From Rhodopseudomonas faecalis (GTDB lineage: Bacteria > Pseudomonadota > Alphaproteobacteria > Rhizobiales > Xanthobacteraceae), in contig NZ_QJTI01000001.1 of the NCBI RefSeq assembly GCF_003217325.1, forward strand, positions 282,454 through 346,453: a stretch of DNA of 64,000 bases. The letters are read 5' to 3'. The notes beneath the pieces were generated by a model. It did not search any database, had not been told where the DNA came from, and saw only the letters and a program-made list of their open reading frames with translations. Shown one piece after another: positions 11,481 to 21,003 of this stretch; positions within the stretch are counted from its first letter, which is position 1, and each line of letters opens with the position of its first letter. Position numbers and translations under genes: made by a program.

Positions 11481-12248
11481 ATGCGGATTCTGTGCACCAA
11501 CGACGATGGCGTTCATGCGCCCGGCTTGCAGATCGTAGAACAGATCGCGCGGGCGCTGTCCGACGATGTGTGGGTGGTGGCGCCGGAGCTTGATCAGTCC
11601 GGGGTGTCGCATTCCTTGTCGCTCAACGATCCGCTGCGGCTGCGCGAGATCGGACCGCGCCATTTTGCGGTGCGCGGCACGCCGACCGACTGCGTGATCA
11701 TGGGCGCGCGCTACATTCTCGGCGACAAGGGGCCGGATCTGGTGCTGTCGGGCGTCAATAAGGGGCGCAACGTCGCCGAAGACGTCGTGTATTCCGGCAC
11801 CATCGCCGGCGCGCTCGAAGGCACCATTCTCGGCCTGCCGTCCTTCGCGCTGTCGCAGGAGTTTTCGCACGAGACCCGTGCCGCGCCGATCTGGGAGACC
11901 GCGCTGGTGCATGGCCCCAAGATTCTGCGCCGGGCGATCGAGGCGGGCGTGCCGAAAAACACCGTGATCAACGTCAACTTCCCGTCCTGCGCGCCCGATC
12001 AGGTCGCCGGCGTGATGGTGACCCGCCAGGGCAAGCGCAATCAAAACTTCCTGCGCGTCGACGAGCGTCATGACGGTCGCGGCAATCCTTACTTCTGGAT
12101 CGGCTTTGAGCGGGTCGCCGCGGAAGCTTCGCCAGCCGAAGGCACCGACATCGCCGCGCTGGCCGCGCGCTATATCTCGGTGACGCCGCTCAAGCTCGAT
12201 CGCACCGACGACGGCTTTTCGGAAACGCTGCGGCAGACGCTGGGCTAA
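11481..12248 (+). CDS. surE: 5'/3'-nucleotidase SurE
   Basis: A stationary-phase survival protein that dephosphorylates nucleoside monophosphates and polyphosphate. The metal-binding start [16 protein letters not shown] and the loops [18 protein letters not shown] and VRGTPTDCV are intact. With ATG 11481 (GGAGG upstream) it has 255 residues, the usual SurE length. surE, pcm and an NlpD-like gene form a widely conserved group, here interrupted by a receiver-domain gene on the other strand. Confidence 0.96.
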   Translation: MRILCTNDDGVHAPGLQIVEQIARALSDDVWVVAPELDQSGVSHSLSLNDPLRLREIGPRHFAVRGTPTDCVIMGARYILGDKGPDLVLSGVNKGRNVAEDVVYSGTIAGALEGTILGLPSFALSQEFSHETRAAPIWETALVHGPKILRRAIEAGVPKNTVINVNFPSCAPDQVAGVMVTRQGKRNQNFLRVDERHDGRGNPYFWIGFERVAAEASPAEGTDIAALAARYISVTPLKLDRTDDGFSETLRQTLG

Positions 12249-12261
12249 ACGAAGCCGGCCG

Positions 12262-12633
12262 CTAGGCGGCGAGGTTCTTCAGCGTGTTGGCGAGGAGGTC
12301 GGCGAGCGCCTCGATCTGAAACGGTTTTTGCAGTGCCGGGCGGTCGCGGTGTTCGGCCGGCACGCCCTGCACGCCGTAGCCGGTGGCGAAGATGAAGGGG
12401 CGATTGCGCGCCTTGATCAGGTCGGCGACCGGCGAGATCACCTTGCCGTTGACGTTGACGTCCAGGATCGCGATGTCGAAATCAGTGGTTTCGGCGAGCC
12501 GCAGCGCCTCGCTCAATTCGCCGGTCTCGGCGGCGATGCGATAGCCCAGCTCCTCGAGCATGTCGGCCACCATCATCCGGATCATCGCCTCGTCTTCGAC
12601 CAGAAACACGGAGCCCGGCTGCATCGTCGTCAT
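12262..12633 (-). CDS. Single-domain response regulator (CheY-like receiver)
   Basis: About 123 residues consisting only of a receiver domain. The acidic pocket is in FLVEDEAMIRMM, the phospho-acceptor Asp in IAILDVNVNGK, and the conserved Lys in ALQKPFQ. There is no output domain and no kinase gene next to it, so it must be fed by a kinase coded elsewhere. The start at 12633 (ATG, preceded by GAAGGACCGATC) fits the domain; the longer open frame to 12786 has no recognisable content. The gene sits between surE and pcm on the opposite strand. Confidence 0.85.
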   Translation of the reverse strand: MTTMQPGSVFLVEDEAMIRMMVADMLEELGYRIAAETGELSEALRLAETTDFDIAILDVNVNGKVISPVADLIKARNRPFIFATGYGVQGVPAEHRDRPALQKPFQIEALADLLANTLKNLAA

Positions 12634-12863
12634 GATCGGTCCTTCACCCATTCCGGCAACTCTACGCTTCCGGAAAAGACATGATTTCGGAAATGATACG
12701 CCAAAAGCTGATCGCAGCGAGACCACTGGGTTTGATACCATCATGTTGGCAAATAAGCCGATGGGAGGCAATGTCAACATTGGCAACGTCGACCTTGCAG
12801 CGCATGTTCCGACACAGGAACTGATCGTGGCCCTTTCGATCCTCTGATAGCTGCGAGACCACC

Positions 12864-13517
12864 ATGTCGTTCGTCGGACCGCCGCCCCCCGAAAAGATGA
12901 TGTTTCAGCTTAACTTGCGCCGTCGCGGCATCAGCGACCAGGCGGTGCTGCGAGCGATGGATGATGTGCCGCGCGATCTGTTTGTCGCGCCGCCGCATCG
13001 CGACGAGGCCTGGCGCGACACCGCGCTGCCGATCGAGTGCGGCCAGACCATCAGCCAGCCTTTCGTGGTCGCCTATATGACCGAGCAATTGCAGCTGCAG
13101 CGCGACCACAGGGTGCTCGAAATTGGCACAGGGTCTGGTTACCAGGCCGCAGTGCTGTCGCGGCTGTGCCGCCAGGTGCTGACGCTGGAGCGCTTCAAAA
13201 CCCTGGCCGACACCGCCCGCGCCCGGCTCGAACGGCTGGAGTGCCATAATGTCGAGGTCCGGGTCGGCGATGGCTTTGACGTGCCGAAAGAGGCCGGGCT
13301 GTTCGACCGCATTCTGGTGACCGCGGCCATGGAGCAGGTGCCGGAGCCGCTGCTGGCACGGCTTGATCTCGACGGTATCCTGTTAGCCCCAGTCGGCCCG
13401 CAAAGCGGCGCCCAGAACCTGGTCAAATTCCGCAAATCGAAGGGCGGAATGGAGCGTAAAGAGCTGGTGGCGGTGCGGTTTGTACCGGCGCTGCCGGGCA
13501 TCGCGCGCGAGCTGTAA
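12864..13517 (+). CDS. pcm: Protein-L-isoaspartate O-methyltransferase
   Basis: Repairs isoaspartyl residues in damaged proteins using S-adenosylmethionine. The SAM site [19 protein letters not shown] lies near residues 78-97. The substrate-side [18 protein letters not shown] motif, unique to this family, precedes it, and [15 protein letters not shown] follows. It has 217 residues, normal for the family. It is downstream of surE with the receiver gene lying antisense between them. Confidence 0.95.
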   Translation: MSFVGPPPPEKMMFQLNLRRRGISDQAVLRAMDDVPRDLFVAPPHRDEAWRDTALPIECGQTISQPFVVAYMTEQLQLQRDHRVLEIGTGSGYQAAVLSRLCRQVLTLERFKTLADTARARLERLECHNVEVRVGDGFDVPKEAGLFDRILVTAAMEQVPEPLLARLDLDGILLAPVGPQSGAQNLVKFRKSKGGMERKELVAVRFVPALPGIAREL

Positions 13518-13663
13518 GCGCGATTTCGGAGCGTCCGAACGCGCCGATTTTGGCTGCGGAAAACTGCTGAGAACCTGCAATTTGCCGGCAGGGTTAAACG
13601 CTTGGTAACTGAACAGGTGTTTAACTGAAAAGGTAAATTCTGTTGCGTAAAGAGTGAGTAACC

Positions 13664-15118
13664 ATGTCCCGCGTCGTCGCGTTGCTTTGCTCGCGCCGGG
13701 TCCCGCAGTTTGCGGTGCTGGCGTTGATGTCCGTCGGATTCAGTGGCTGCAGCGCGGACATGCAGTCCCGGCTTTCACAGCATCCGTTTCAGGACTCGAC
13801 AGGCTCGGTAGCGCAACAGCCCGCGCCGCAGCGTGAGTTGCCGCAATATGCGCGGCCGCATTACCAGGCTCAGCCGCAATACCAGGCTCAGCCGCAGTAT
13901 CAGCCCCATTATCAGCAGCCGCAGTATCAGGCGCAGCCCTTGCCGCCGCCGATCTCGTCGCCGCAGAGCTATCCGAGCGCCCCGGCGCAGCGCCCTTACG
14001 CGGCGGCGCCAGCCCCGGCCTATCCGCCGGCAGCGGGTGGACGCGGCGTTGCGGCCTATGCGCCGCCCGCGGCGGCGCCCGCCGACATGGTGACGGGCAC
14101 GACCGCACGCGCCGGCGCCAACCGCGCGCCGGTGGCGGGCACCACCATCATCGTCGGCACCAGCGATTCCCTGGAAACTCTGGCGCGGCGCTACAACGTC
14201 TCGACCGCGGCGATCCTGCAGGCCAATGGCTATCGCGGCCCGCGCGTGCTGCAGCCCGGCCAGCAGCTGATCATCCCGAACCGTGCGGCCCTGGCGGCCC
14301 CGGCCGCGCCGGCTCCGGCTGTTGCGGCGGCGCCGGCACCGGCCCCCATGGCGGGCCGTCCGGTCGCGGCGGCGGGCAGCGTCCATATCGTCAATCCCGG
14401 CGACAGCCTGATCGGCATCGCGCGGCGCCATAAGATTTCGCCGGCTGAATTGGCGCAGGCCAATGGCCTCGCAATCAGCTCGCCGCTCAAGGTCGGTACC
14501 CGCCTGAACGTCCCGGCACCGGGCGCCCGGATGGCCGCGGCTCAGCCCGCCCAGATGGCCGCGCCGGCTCCGGCGCCCGCCGCCGTGGCTGCCCCGGTTG
14601 CCGCTGCGGCGCCGGTGACCATGGCCGCCGCCATGCCGGCCGAACCGCCGCAGAAGGCGCGGCTGGCGAGCACCGCCACCCCCGCTGAAGCGCCGGTCGC
14701 TGAAACGCCGGTGAAATCTGCCGAAGCCACCGGCGCGCTGCCTGGCTTCCGCTGGCCGGTGCGTGGCCGGGTGATTGCCGGCTATGGCGCCAAGACCAAT
14801 GGCAAGCAGAATGACGGCATCAACCTTGCGGTGCCGGAGGGCACGCCGGTCAAGGCCGCCGAGGATGGCGTGGTCGCCTATGCCGGCAACGAGCTGAAGG
14901 GCTACGGCAATCTGGTGCTGATCCGGCACAGCAACGGCTATGTCACCGCCTATGCGCACGCTTCCGAGCTGCTCGTGAAGCGCGGCGAAACCATCAAGCG
15001 CGGCCAGACCATTGCCAAATCCGGCCAGAGCGGCGAAGTGGCGTCACCGCAGCTGCACTTCGAGATCCGCAAGGGCTCGACCCCGGTCGATCCGCTGCAG
15101 TTCCTGAACGGCGCGTAA
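13664..15118 (+). CDS. nlpD: NlpD-like lipoprotein: two LysM domains and a degenerate M23 (LytM) domain
   Basis: About 484 residues. The signal peptide ends in the lipobox FSGC near residue 28. A Tyr/Gln/Pro-rich repeat region follows (AQPQYQAQPQYQPHYQ), then a first LysM at TTIIVGTSDSLETLARRYNV and a second at VHIVNPGDSLIGIARRHKI. The C-terminal M23 domain starts at FRWPVRGRVIAGYG. The zinc-ligand positions look lost: the HxGxD-type motif reads QNDGINLAVPEGTPV, and the final HxH reads QLHFEI, as in E. coli NlpD. It is therefore more likely an amidase activator at the septum than a peptidase. The surE-pcm context also points to NlpD. A good intrinsic terminator follows. Confidence 0.85.
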   Translation: MSRVVALLCSRRVPQFAVLALMSVGFSGCSADMQSRLSQHPFQDSTGSVAQQPAPQRELPQYARPHYQAQPQYQAQPQYQPHYQQPQYQAQPLPPPISSPQSYPSAPAQRPYAAAPAPAYPPAAGGRGVAAYAPPAAAPADMVTGTTARAGANRAPVAGTTIIVGTSDSLETLARRYNVSTAAILQANGYRGPRVLQPGQQLIIPNRAALAAPAAPAPAVAAAPAPAPMAGRPVAAAGSVHIVNPGDSLIGIARRHKISPAELAQANGLAISSPLKVGTRLNVPAPGARMAAAQPAQMAAPAPAPAAVAAPVAAAAPVTMAAAMPAEPPQKARLASTATPAEAPVAETPVKSAEATGALPGFRWPVRGRVIAGYGAKTNGKQNDGINLAVPEGTPVKAAEDGVVAYAGNELKGYGNLVLIRHSNGYVTAYAHASELLVKRGETIKRGQTIAKSGQSGEVASPQLHFEIRKGSTPVDPLQFLNGA

Positions 15119-15147
15119 GCCGTACAGCCGACCCAGAAACGCGAAAT

Positions 15148-15175
15148 GCCCGGGCCTGTCCCGGGCGTTTTCTTG
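15148..15175 (+). terminator. Rho-independent terminator after the NlpD-like gene
   Basis: A perfect 7-bp stem GCCCGGG/CCCGGGC with a 5-base loop, followed by GTTTTCTTG. It begins about 30 bases after the stop codon and ends the surE-pcm-nlpD side of the window. Confidence 0.8.
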
Positions 15176-15220
15176 TAGGTAGGGCCGGCGCCCTTGTTTG
15201 TGCGGCGTGGGCGCTGAAAA

Positions 15221-15607
15221 TCAGCGTTCTCGTTCGTCCTCGGTCAGGCCGCGCTGCATCGCCGCTTGCGCCGCGGCGCGGTGGTCCGGGGTGATGTTGT
15301 TGGCCACGAGACGGATCGCGGTCGCTAGTACCGCAGCGTCATCGGCAAAGCCCAGGAACGGCATGATGTCGGCGACAAAGTCGAACGGCAGCACGAAATA
15401 GGCCAGCGCGCCCAGCAGCGCGACCTGGACATGGCGCGGCGTGGTGCGATCGAACGCGCAGTAATAGGCGGCGAGCAGATCCTCGGCGAACGGCAGTTTC
15501 ACCACCATCCGCTTCAGTTTCAGCCAGAAACGGCGCCGCAGTTCCTCGGGGTGCTCGGCGAGGCGGTCGGCCGGCTCGAAGCCGACGCTATGCTCTGACG
15601 TGTTCAT
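15221..15607 (-). CDS. YkvA-family (DUF1232) small membrane protein
   Basis: 128 residues. The DUF1232 core is recognisable in LGALAYFVLPFDFVADIMPF followed by LGFADDAAVL, a hydrophobic segment with conserved Pro and Asp residues. The family is widespread and uncharacterised, and is thought to be membrane-associated. The start is ATG at 15605-15607. It is monocistronic, convergent with the NlpD-like gene. Confidence 0.85.
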   Translation of the reverse strand: MNTSEHSVGFEPADRLAEHPEELRRRFWLKLKRMVVKLPFAEDLLAAYYCAFDRTTPRHVQVALLGALAYFVLPFDFVADIMPFLGFADDAAVLATAIRLVANNITPDHRAAAQAAMQRGLTEDERER

Positions 15608-15728
15608 GCGGTTGGCTCACCATCTGCTGGTTGCGTTGCCTAAAAAAGTTCACGCGCGCCTCGCGCTGCCGGGAACCGCCCTGGTCGCGGCCGTGACTCC
15701 CGATATAGGTACGCTTCAGTTGATTGCA

Positions 15729-16034
15729 TCAGGCCGGCGAAACTGCGGCAGCGACCGCGTCGATGGCGCGCGCCAGCTCAATGTCGCGGTTGGTCAGCCC
15801 GCCGGCATCGTGGGTGGTCAGCGTGATCTCGACGCGATTGTAGACGTTGCGCCAGTCGGGATGATGGTCGTGCTGCGCTGCAATCAACGCGACGCGCGTC
15901 ATGAAGCCAAACGCGGCATCGAAGCCGGAAAAAGTCAGCGTGCGCGCGATCGCTTCGCGGTCCGGCAGTTCGCGCCACTCCGGCAGCATCTCCAGCGCGG
16001 CGCGGCGCGCCGCCACGGTTAGCCGTTCGGTCAT
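15729..16034 (-). CDS. phhB: Pterin-4-alpha-carbinolamine dehydratase
   Basis: 101 residues. The enzyme dehydrates 4a-hydroxytetrahydrobiopterin, regenerating the cofactor after aromatic amino-acid hydroxylation; in many bacteria it is found without the hydroxylase. The catalytic motif [19 protein letters not shown] with its His triad is intact, followed by [20 protein letters not shown] 16034 is preceded by GGGAGAG; an upstream in-frame start at 16091 is less likely. No phenylalanine hydroxylase gene lies nearby. Confidence 0.93.
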   Translation of the reverse strand: MTERLTVAARRAALEMLPEWRELPDREAIARTLTFSGFDAAFGFMTRVALIAAQHDHHPDWRNVYNRVEITLTTHDAGGLTNRDIELARAIDAVAAAVSPA

Positions 16035-16247
16035 AGTTCTCTCCCTGATGATCGCGCTGTCATGGCGCCATGTTATCGATTGTTGCCACATTAGCGCGAT
16101 AGACGCTTTGAGACCCTGGTGACCATCCGAGGCGCTTCAGCCGAAAAATCGCTACCCAAGCCACCCTGGGTGAGGGCACAATTGAATTCGAGCTTTCGAC
16201 GACCTCCGTCCCAGCCCGATGCGGCCGGCCCTGATTTGGTGGGGGCG

Positions 16248-17618
16248 ATGACACCGACGCCTGTACGCTCCAGACGCCGTAAAGCGGTGTTTATTATCCT
16301 CGCCGCGGTTCTGGCCGGCATCGGGGCGTTGCTGAGCGGCTATTACTTCACCATGCGGCCGGTGCCGCTGCGCATCGCGGTCGGGCCGCCCAGCTCCGAT
16401 GACGTGCGCGTGGTGCAGGCTTTGGCGCAGGCGTTTTCGCGCGACAACACGGGTGTGCGACTGAAGCTGGTGGTCGCCGATGGCGCGCTCGGCAGCGCCA
16501 ATGCGCTCGCCACCGGCAAGGCTGATCTCGCGGTGATCCGCGGCGACCTCCAAGTGCCCAAGGAAGCCCAGGCGGTCGCGGTGTTGCGCAAGAACGTGGC
16601 GGTGCTGTGGGTGCCGCCGCGTGCGAAGGGCGATCGCAGGAAAGGCGCCAAGATCACCAAGATCGCGCAGATCGCCGACAAGCGGATCGGCATCATCGGC
16701 CGCACCCAGGCCAACGTTAATTTGCTCAAGGTGGTGCTGCAGCAATACGGCATCGATGCCAGCAAGCTCGACATCGTGCAGTTCTCGACCACCGAGCTCG
16801 CTGACGCGATCAAGGATCACAAGGTCGACGTGTTCATGGCGGCCGGGCCGATCAACAGCAAGATCACCGCTGATGCGATCGCGGAATCCTCGCGCGGCGG
16901 CACGCCGGCTTTTCTGGCGATCGATGCTGCGGAGGCGATCGCGCAAAACCACCCGATGTATGAGTCCGCCGAAATCCCGGCAGGCGCGTTTGGCGGCTCG
17001 CCGCCGCGCCCGGATGAGGAAGTGAAGACCATCAGCTTCGCCCATCATATCGTCGCCCGCAAATCGCTGCCGGAATCGACCGTTTCTTCTTTCACCAAGC
17101 AGCTGTTCGCGGTGCGGCAGTCGCTGATGAACGATTTTCCGCTGGCGGCGAAGATCGAAACGCCGGACACCGACAAGGACGCGGCGATCCCGGCGCATCC
17201 GGGAGCCGCGGCGTTTGTCGATGGCGAAGAGAAGACCTTTCTGGATCGCTACAGCGATTACATCTGGTGGTCGCTGATGGCGGTGTCCGCGCTCGGCTCG
17301 GTCGGCGCCTGGCTTGCGAGCTATCTGCGCAAGGATGAGCGCAACACCAATTCGACCTTGCGCGAGCGGCTGCTCGACATGATCGCGGCGGCGCGCAAGT
17401 CGGACACCATGGATGAGCTGGACGCGCTGCAGGCCGAGGCCGACGACATTTTGCGGGACACCCTGACGTGTTTCGAGAACGGTGCGATCGAGGAGGGCAC
17501 CTTGACCGCCTTCAATATCGCGCTCGAGCAGTTCCACAACGCGGTTGCTGATCGCAAGGCGCTGCTGCTGACCCCGCCATTCACGCCGGTGCGGCCGCAG
17601 CGGCCCCAGGTGGTGTGA
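16248..17618 (+). CDS. TAXI-family binding protein with two membrane anchors and a cytoplasmic tail
   Basis: About 456 residues. An N-terminal anchor (AVFIILAAVLAGIGALLSGYYF) is followed by a periplasmic domain of the TRAP-TAXI solute-binding type: IAVGPPSSDDVRVVQALAQ, ATGKADLAVIRGDL and GRTQANVNLLKVVLQQYGI. Near residue 350 a second membrane helix (YIWWSLMAVSALGSVGAWLASY) leads to a C-terminal helical cytoplasmic region of about 90 residues. Ordinary TAXI proteins are freely periplasmic and pair with a fused TRAP permease; neither applies here. A sensing or regulatory role is inferred. ATG 16248 after GGTGGGGGC is preferred over the long upstream extension to 16119. Confidence 0.8.
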   Translation: MTPTPVRSRRRKAVFIILAAVLAGIGALLSGYYFTMRPVPLRIAVGPPSSDDVRVVQALAQAFSRDNTGVRLKLVVADGALGSANALATGKADLAVIRGDLQVPKEAQAVAVLRKNVAVLWVPPRAKGDRRKGAKITKIAQIADKRIGIIGRTQANVNLLKVVLQQYGIDASKLDIVQFSTTELADAIKDHKVDVFMAAGPINSKITADAIAESSRGGTPAFLAIDAAEAIAQNHPMYESAEIPAGAFGGSPPRPDEEVKTISFAHHIVARKSLPESTVSSFTKQLFAVRQSLMNDFPLAAKIETPDTDKDAAIPAHPGAAAFVDGEEKTFLDRYSDYIWWSLMAVSALGSVGAWLASYLRKDERNTNSTLRERLLDMIAAARKSDTMDELDALQAEADDILRDTLTCFENGAIEEGTLTAFNIALEQFHNAVADRKALLLTPPFTPVRPQRPQVV

Positions 17619-18013
17619 GCCTGCAAGCCGGGCGGTTTGGGGCCAAAAGCGCAGTGGTGCCGGCTGGTTACGGGCCGGGGCGCGACCGATCGATTACCCG
17701 GCGCGCGGCGGCCGCGGGGCGGACAGAAGCGGGTTGGGCAGGGGTGATGGGCAGGTATTGTGGCTCTAAGGGCGGATTGGCACCATCCCTGCATTGTGTT
17801 TTTGCAGTTTTCCGCTATATTGCGCCGCAACGCGTAGAGTGCCCGGCCCGGTGCGGCCGGGCTTGCTTTTTCGGGACTGCCTGAGATCGGCTCGGGGTGT
17901 CCGGGCGCGTTTCAGGCAAGGTTGAAAGCAAGCGCGCCTTAGAGCGTGCCACGGCGTTCGCCGATTGCGCTGACGGGCATCTGGCCGATCAACATTTGAC
18001 ATAAGAAGCACGC
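17619..18013. other. Intergenic region between the TAXI gene and typA
   Basis: 395 bases without a convincing gene. A possible weak promoter on the + strand (TTGTGT at 17794-17799, 16-base gap, TATATT at 17816-17821) stands directly in front of the hairpin described separately. The remainder is GC-rich and featureless to my reading; the typA promoter is presumably in its last 140 bases. Confidence 0.5.
17841..17872 (+). terminator. Strong hairpin with T-tract 140 bases upstream of typA
   Basis: The 8-bp stem GCCCGGCC/GGCCGGGC has a 6-base loop (CGGTGC) and is followed by TTGCTTTTT. It is far (over 220 bases) from the end of the preceding gene and lies just after a promoter-like TATATT. It may terminate a very short RNA or attenuate the typA leader rather than end the upstream gene. 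Confidence 0.65.
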
Positions 18014-19831
18014 ATGAAACTTCGCAACATTGCCATTATCGCCCACGTTGACCACGGCAAAACCACGCTGGTCGACAAGCTTCTGCAGCAGTCCGGTACT
18101 TATCGCGAGAACCAGCGCACCGTGGAACGGGCGATGGACTCCAACGATCTCGAGCGCGAGCGCGGCATTACCATTCTCGCCAAGTGCACCTCGGTGATGT
18201 GGAAAGACACCCGCATCAACATCGTCGACACCCCCGGCCACGCCGATTTCGGCGGCGAGGTGGAACGCATTCTGTCGATGGTCGATGGCGTGATCGTGCT
18301 GGTCGACGCCGCCGAAGGCCCGATGCCGCAGACCAAATTCGTGGTCGGCAAGGCGCTCAAGCTCGGCCTCAAGCCGATCGTGGCGATCAACAAGGTCGAT
18401 CGTCCGGATGCGCGCATCACCGAAGTGGTCAATGAAGTGTTCGACCTGTTCGCGGCGCTCGACGCCACTGACGAGCAGCTCGATTTCCCGATTCTGTACG
18501 GTTCGGGCAAGAATGGCTGGATGGCCGAAAGCCCGGATGCGGCGCACGATGTCGGCATGCAGCCGCTGTTCGACCTGGTGCTCAAGCATGTGGCGCCGCC
18601 GACCGTCGAGCAGGGCCCGTTCCGCATGCTCGGCACTATCCTGGAAGCCAATCCCTATCTCGGCCGCATCATCACCGGCCGCGTCGCCTCCGGCACCGTG
18701 AAGCCGAACCAGAGCATCAAGGTGCTGTCGCGCGACGGCAAGCTGGTGGAAACCGGCCGCATCAGCAAGGTGCTGGCGTTCCGCGGCTTGGAACGCACCG
18801 CGATCGACGAAGCCGAAGCGGGCGACATCATCGCGATTGCCGGTCTGCCGAAGGGCACGGTCGCCGATACGTTCTGCGATCCTTCGGTTGACGCGCCGCT
18901 GCAGGCGCAGCCGATCGATCCGCCGACCGTGTCGATGTCGTTCATCGTCAACAACTCGCCGCTCGCCGGCACGGAAGGTGACAAGGTCACCAGCCGTCTG
19001 ATCCGCGATCGTCTGCTGCGCGAGGCCGAAGGCAACGTCGCGCTGCGCGTCGTGGAATCCGCTGAGAAGGACGCGATGGAAGTGTCCGGCCGCGGCGAAT
19101 TGCAGCTCGCGATCCTGATCGAGACCATGCGCCGCGAAGGCTTTGAACTGAGCGTGTCGCGTCCGCGCGTGGTGCTCAGCAAGGATGAAGACGGCCAGCT
19201 GCTCGAGCCGGTCGAAGAAGTAGTGATCGACGTCGACGAGGAATTTTCCGGCGTCGTGGTGCAGAAGATGAGCGAGCGCAAGGCTGAGCTGATCGAGATG
19301 CGCCCGTCCGGCGGCAATCGTCTCCGTCTGGTGTTTTACGCGCCGACCCGCGGCTTGATTGGTTATCAGGGTGAACTGATGACCGACACCAAGGGCACCG
19401 CGATCATGAACCGGCTGTTCCACAACTACCTGCCGTATAAGGGCGAGATCCAGGGCCGCCGCAATGGCGTGCTGATCTCCAACGATCAGGGCGAGGCGGT
19501 CGCTTACGCGATGTGGAAGCTGGAAGATCGCGGCCCGATGATGATTGAGCCGGGTTGGAAGGTCTACAAGGGCATGATCGTCGGCGAGCACACCCGCGAC
19601 AACGACCTTGAGATCAACGTGCTCAAGGGCAAGCAGCTCAACAACATCCGCACCACCTCGAAGGACGAAGCGGTGCGGCTGACCCCGCCGATCCGGATGA
19701 CGCTGGAAAAGGCGCTCGCCTATATCGAGGACGACGAGCTGGTCGAGATTACGCCGAAGTCGATCCGGCTGCGCAAGCGCCTGCTCGACGCCAACGACCG
19801 CAAGCGCGCCGAAAAGAGCAAGGTCGCGTAA
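18014..19831 (+). CDS. typA: Translational GTPase TypA/BipA
   Basis: A ribosome-binding GTPase of the EF-G family needed under stress and low temperature. The G motifs are [17 protein letters not shown] (P-loop), RGITILAK (switch I), [15 protein letters not shown] (G3) and [11 protein letters not shown] (G4). EF-G-like domains II, III and V and the TypA-specific C-terminal domain follow; [18 protein letters not shown] is typical. It has 605 residues, the expected length, and is monocistronic. Confidence 0.97.
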   Translation: MKLRNIAIIAHVDHGKTTLVDKLLQQSGTYRENQRTVERAMDSNDLERERGITILAKCTSVMWKDTRINIVDTPGHADFGGEVERILSMVDGVIVLVDAAEGPMPQTKFVVGKALKLGLKPIVAINKVDRPDARITEVVNEVFDLFAALDATDEQLDFPILYGSGKNGWMAESPDAAHDVGMQPLFDLVLKHVAPPTVEQGPFRMLGTILEANPYLGRIITGRVASGTVKPNQSIKVLSRDGKLVETGRISKVLAFRGLERTAIDEAEAGDIIAIAGLPKGTVADTFCDPSVDAPLQAQPIDPPTVSMSFIVNNSPLAGTEGDKVTSRLIRDRLLREAEGNVALRVVESAEKDAMEVSGRGELQLAILIETMRREGFELSVSRPRVVLSKDEDGQLLEPVEEVVIDVDEEFSGVVVQKMSERKAELIEMRPSGGNRLRLVFYAPTRGLIGYQGELMTDTKGTAIMNRLFHNYLPYKGEIQGRRNGVLISNDQGEAVAYAMWKLEDRGPMMIEPGWKVYKGMIVGEHTRDNDLEINVLKGKQLNNIRTTSKDEAVRLTPPIRMTLEKALAYIEDDELVEITPKSIRLRKRLLDANDRKRAEKSKVA

Positions 19832-19858
19832 GCGCGCACCTTCCAAGCACTGCCAAAA

Positions 19859-19892
19859 ACAGCCGGGGGCCATGACATGGTCTCCGGCTGTA
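19859..19892. terminator. Hairpin after typA
   Basis: The inverted repeat ACAGCCGG ... CCGGCTGT has an inner CCATGACATGG element. On the + strand there is no T-tract after it; on the minus strand it is followed by TTTTTGG, so it reads best as a terminator in that direction. It may still end typA transcription through stem strength alone. Confidence 0.5.
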
Positions 19893-20016
19893 GCCGTTGG
19901 ACATTCGCCGCGGCCCGGGCCATGGTGGCCTGATGCCGGCCGTGTCGTGACCGCCTGCGCGCGGACAACGTCGGGCCAGGCTGACCCACACGCTGCCCCG
20001 CTTGAGGAAACAACTC

Positions 20017-20487
20017 ATGCTCAGATTTCACCGCGCGCAGTTGGTGGCGATCGCCGCCGCTGCGTTTCTCTCTGCCGGCGCGATCGTCGCGCCGGTTCAC
20101 TCCGCCTTGGCGCAATCCGCAGGACAGAAACAGAAAATGACTACCGCTTCAGGACTCGTGATCGAAGACATTCAGGTCGGCACCGGCGCCTCGCCGAAGC
20201 CCGGCCAGATCTGCGTGATGCACTACACCGGCTGGTTGTACGTCAATGGCGAGAAGGGCAAGAAGTTCGACTCCTCGGTTGATCGCAACGAGCCGTTCCA
20301 GTTTCCGATCGGCCGCGGCCGCGTGATCGCTGGTTGGGACGAGGGCGTTGCCACCATGCAGGTCGGCGGCAAGCGCACCCTGATCATTCCGCCCGAGCTC
20401 GGCTATGGCGCGCGCGGCGCCGGCGGCGTGATCCCGCCGAATGCCACCTTGATCTTCGAGGTCGAGCTGCTCGGCATCAAGGGCTGA
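20017..20487 (+). CDS. FKBP-type peptidyl-prolyl cis-trans isomerase, exported
   Basis: About 156 residues. A signal peptide ([18 protein letters not shown]... cleaved near ALAQ) leads to a single FKBP domain. The active-site strands [40 protein letters not shown] and [20 protein letters not shown] are all intact. It should act as a folding catalyst in the periplasm. ATG 20017 is preceded by GAGGAAAC; a TTG at 20002 is the only longer alternative. Confidence 0.93.
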   Translation: MLRFHRAQLVAIAAAAFLSAGAIVAPVHSALAQSAGQKQKMTTASGLVIEDIQVGTGASPKPGQICVMHYTGWLYVNGEKGKKFDSSVDRNEPFQFPIGRGRVIAGWDEGVATMQVGGKRTLIIPPELGYGARGAGGVIPPNATLIFEVELLGIKG

Positions 20488-20500
20488 GCTGATTGCGTTA

Positions 20501-20536
20501 CTGACCGGGTCGCATGCGCAGCCCGGTCAGGTTTGC
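20501..20536 (+). terminator. Terminator after the FKBP gene
   Basis: A perfect 9-bp stem CTGACCGGG/CCCGGTCAG with a 12-base loop, followed by GTTTG. It lies 14 bases after the stop codon. The T-run is short, so efficiency is uncertain. Confidence 0.7.
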
Positions 20537-20561
20537 CGTTTGGTCCATTCTAAATAATTGA

Positions 20562-20702
20562 TAGTTATACCAACGGCTCCTACCATTGACTCGTCATGCC
20601 CGCGCTTGTCGCTGGCATCCACGTCTTGAAAGCGCTGCAAGAACAGAGATGTGGATGGCCGGGACGAAGCCTGGCCATGACGTGCGGATGGGTTGGTATC
20701 AA
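20562..20702. repeat. Palindromic REP/MITE-like element
   Basis: Two imperfect arms of about 35 bases face each other: 20592-20626 (CGTCATGCCCGCGCTTGTCG onward) and 20648-20682 (ending GAAGCCTGGCCATGACG). An outer inverted pair, ATACCAACG near 20564 and GTTGGTAT near 20692, frames them. The pattern of CGTCATGGCCGGG-type arms around a short spacer is common between genes in Bradyrhizobium and Rhodopseudomonas. The remaining sequence to 21003 shows no gene. Confidence 0.65.
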
Positions 20703-21003
20703 TTTCCGTTGGTATTAGTTGATATTCCGCCGGGCGCGAAAACGCGGAAGTAATCGGTTGCCGAACTGGTAGTAAAGTGCCGCGGCATGCGCGATCGGTA
20801 GCGATCGATGTGAAGCTTGAGCTGGTTTGGTTGTCGCTCGCTTCACTCACAACACTGCTCAAAACGGGAATGTTGGCAGGCTGCAAGCTGGACTGAATCT
20901 AGCTGCGCTAACCGTTGCGTGTACCGGGTTTCCGCGCAACTGCTTGGCGATGAATCGATGCTTGTTGCTTTCCGTGAAGCGGGGTGTACTTAGTTGTTAG
21001 CAA

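Noticed and set aside
17939-19873. Long antisense open frame over typA
   Set aside because: Same reason: a shadow of a conserved gene with no family resemblance.
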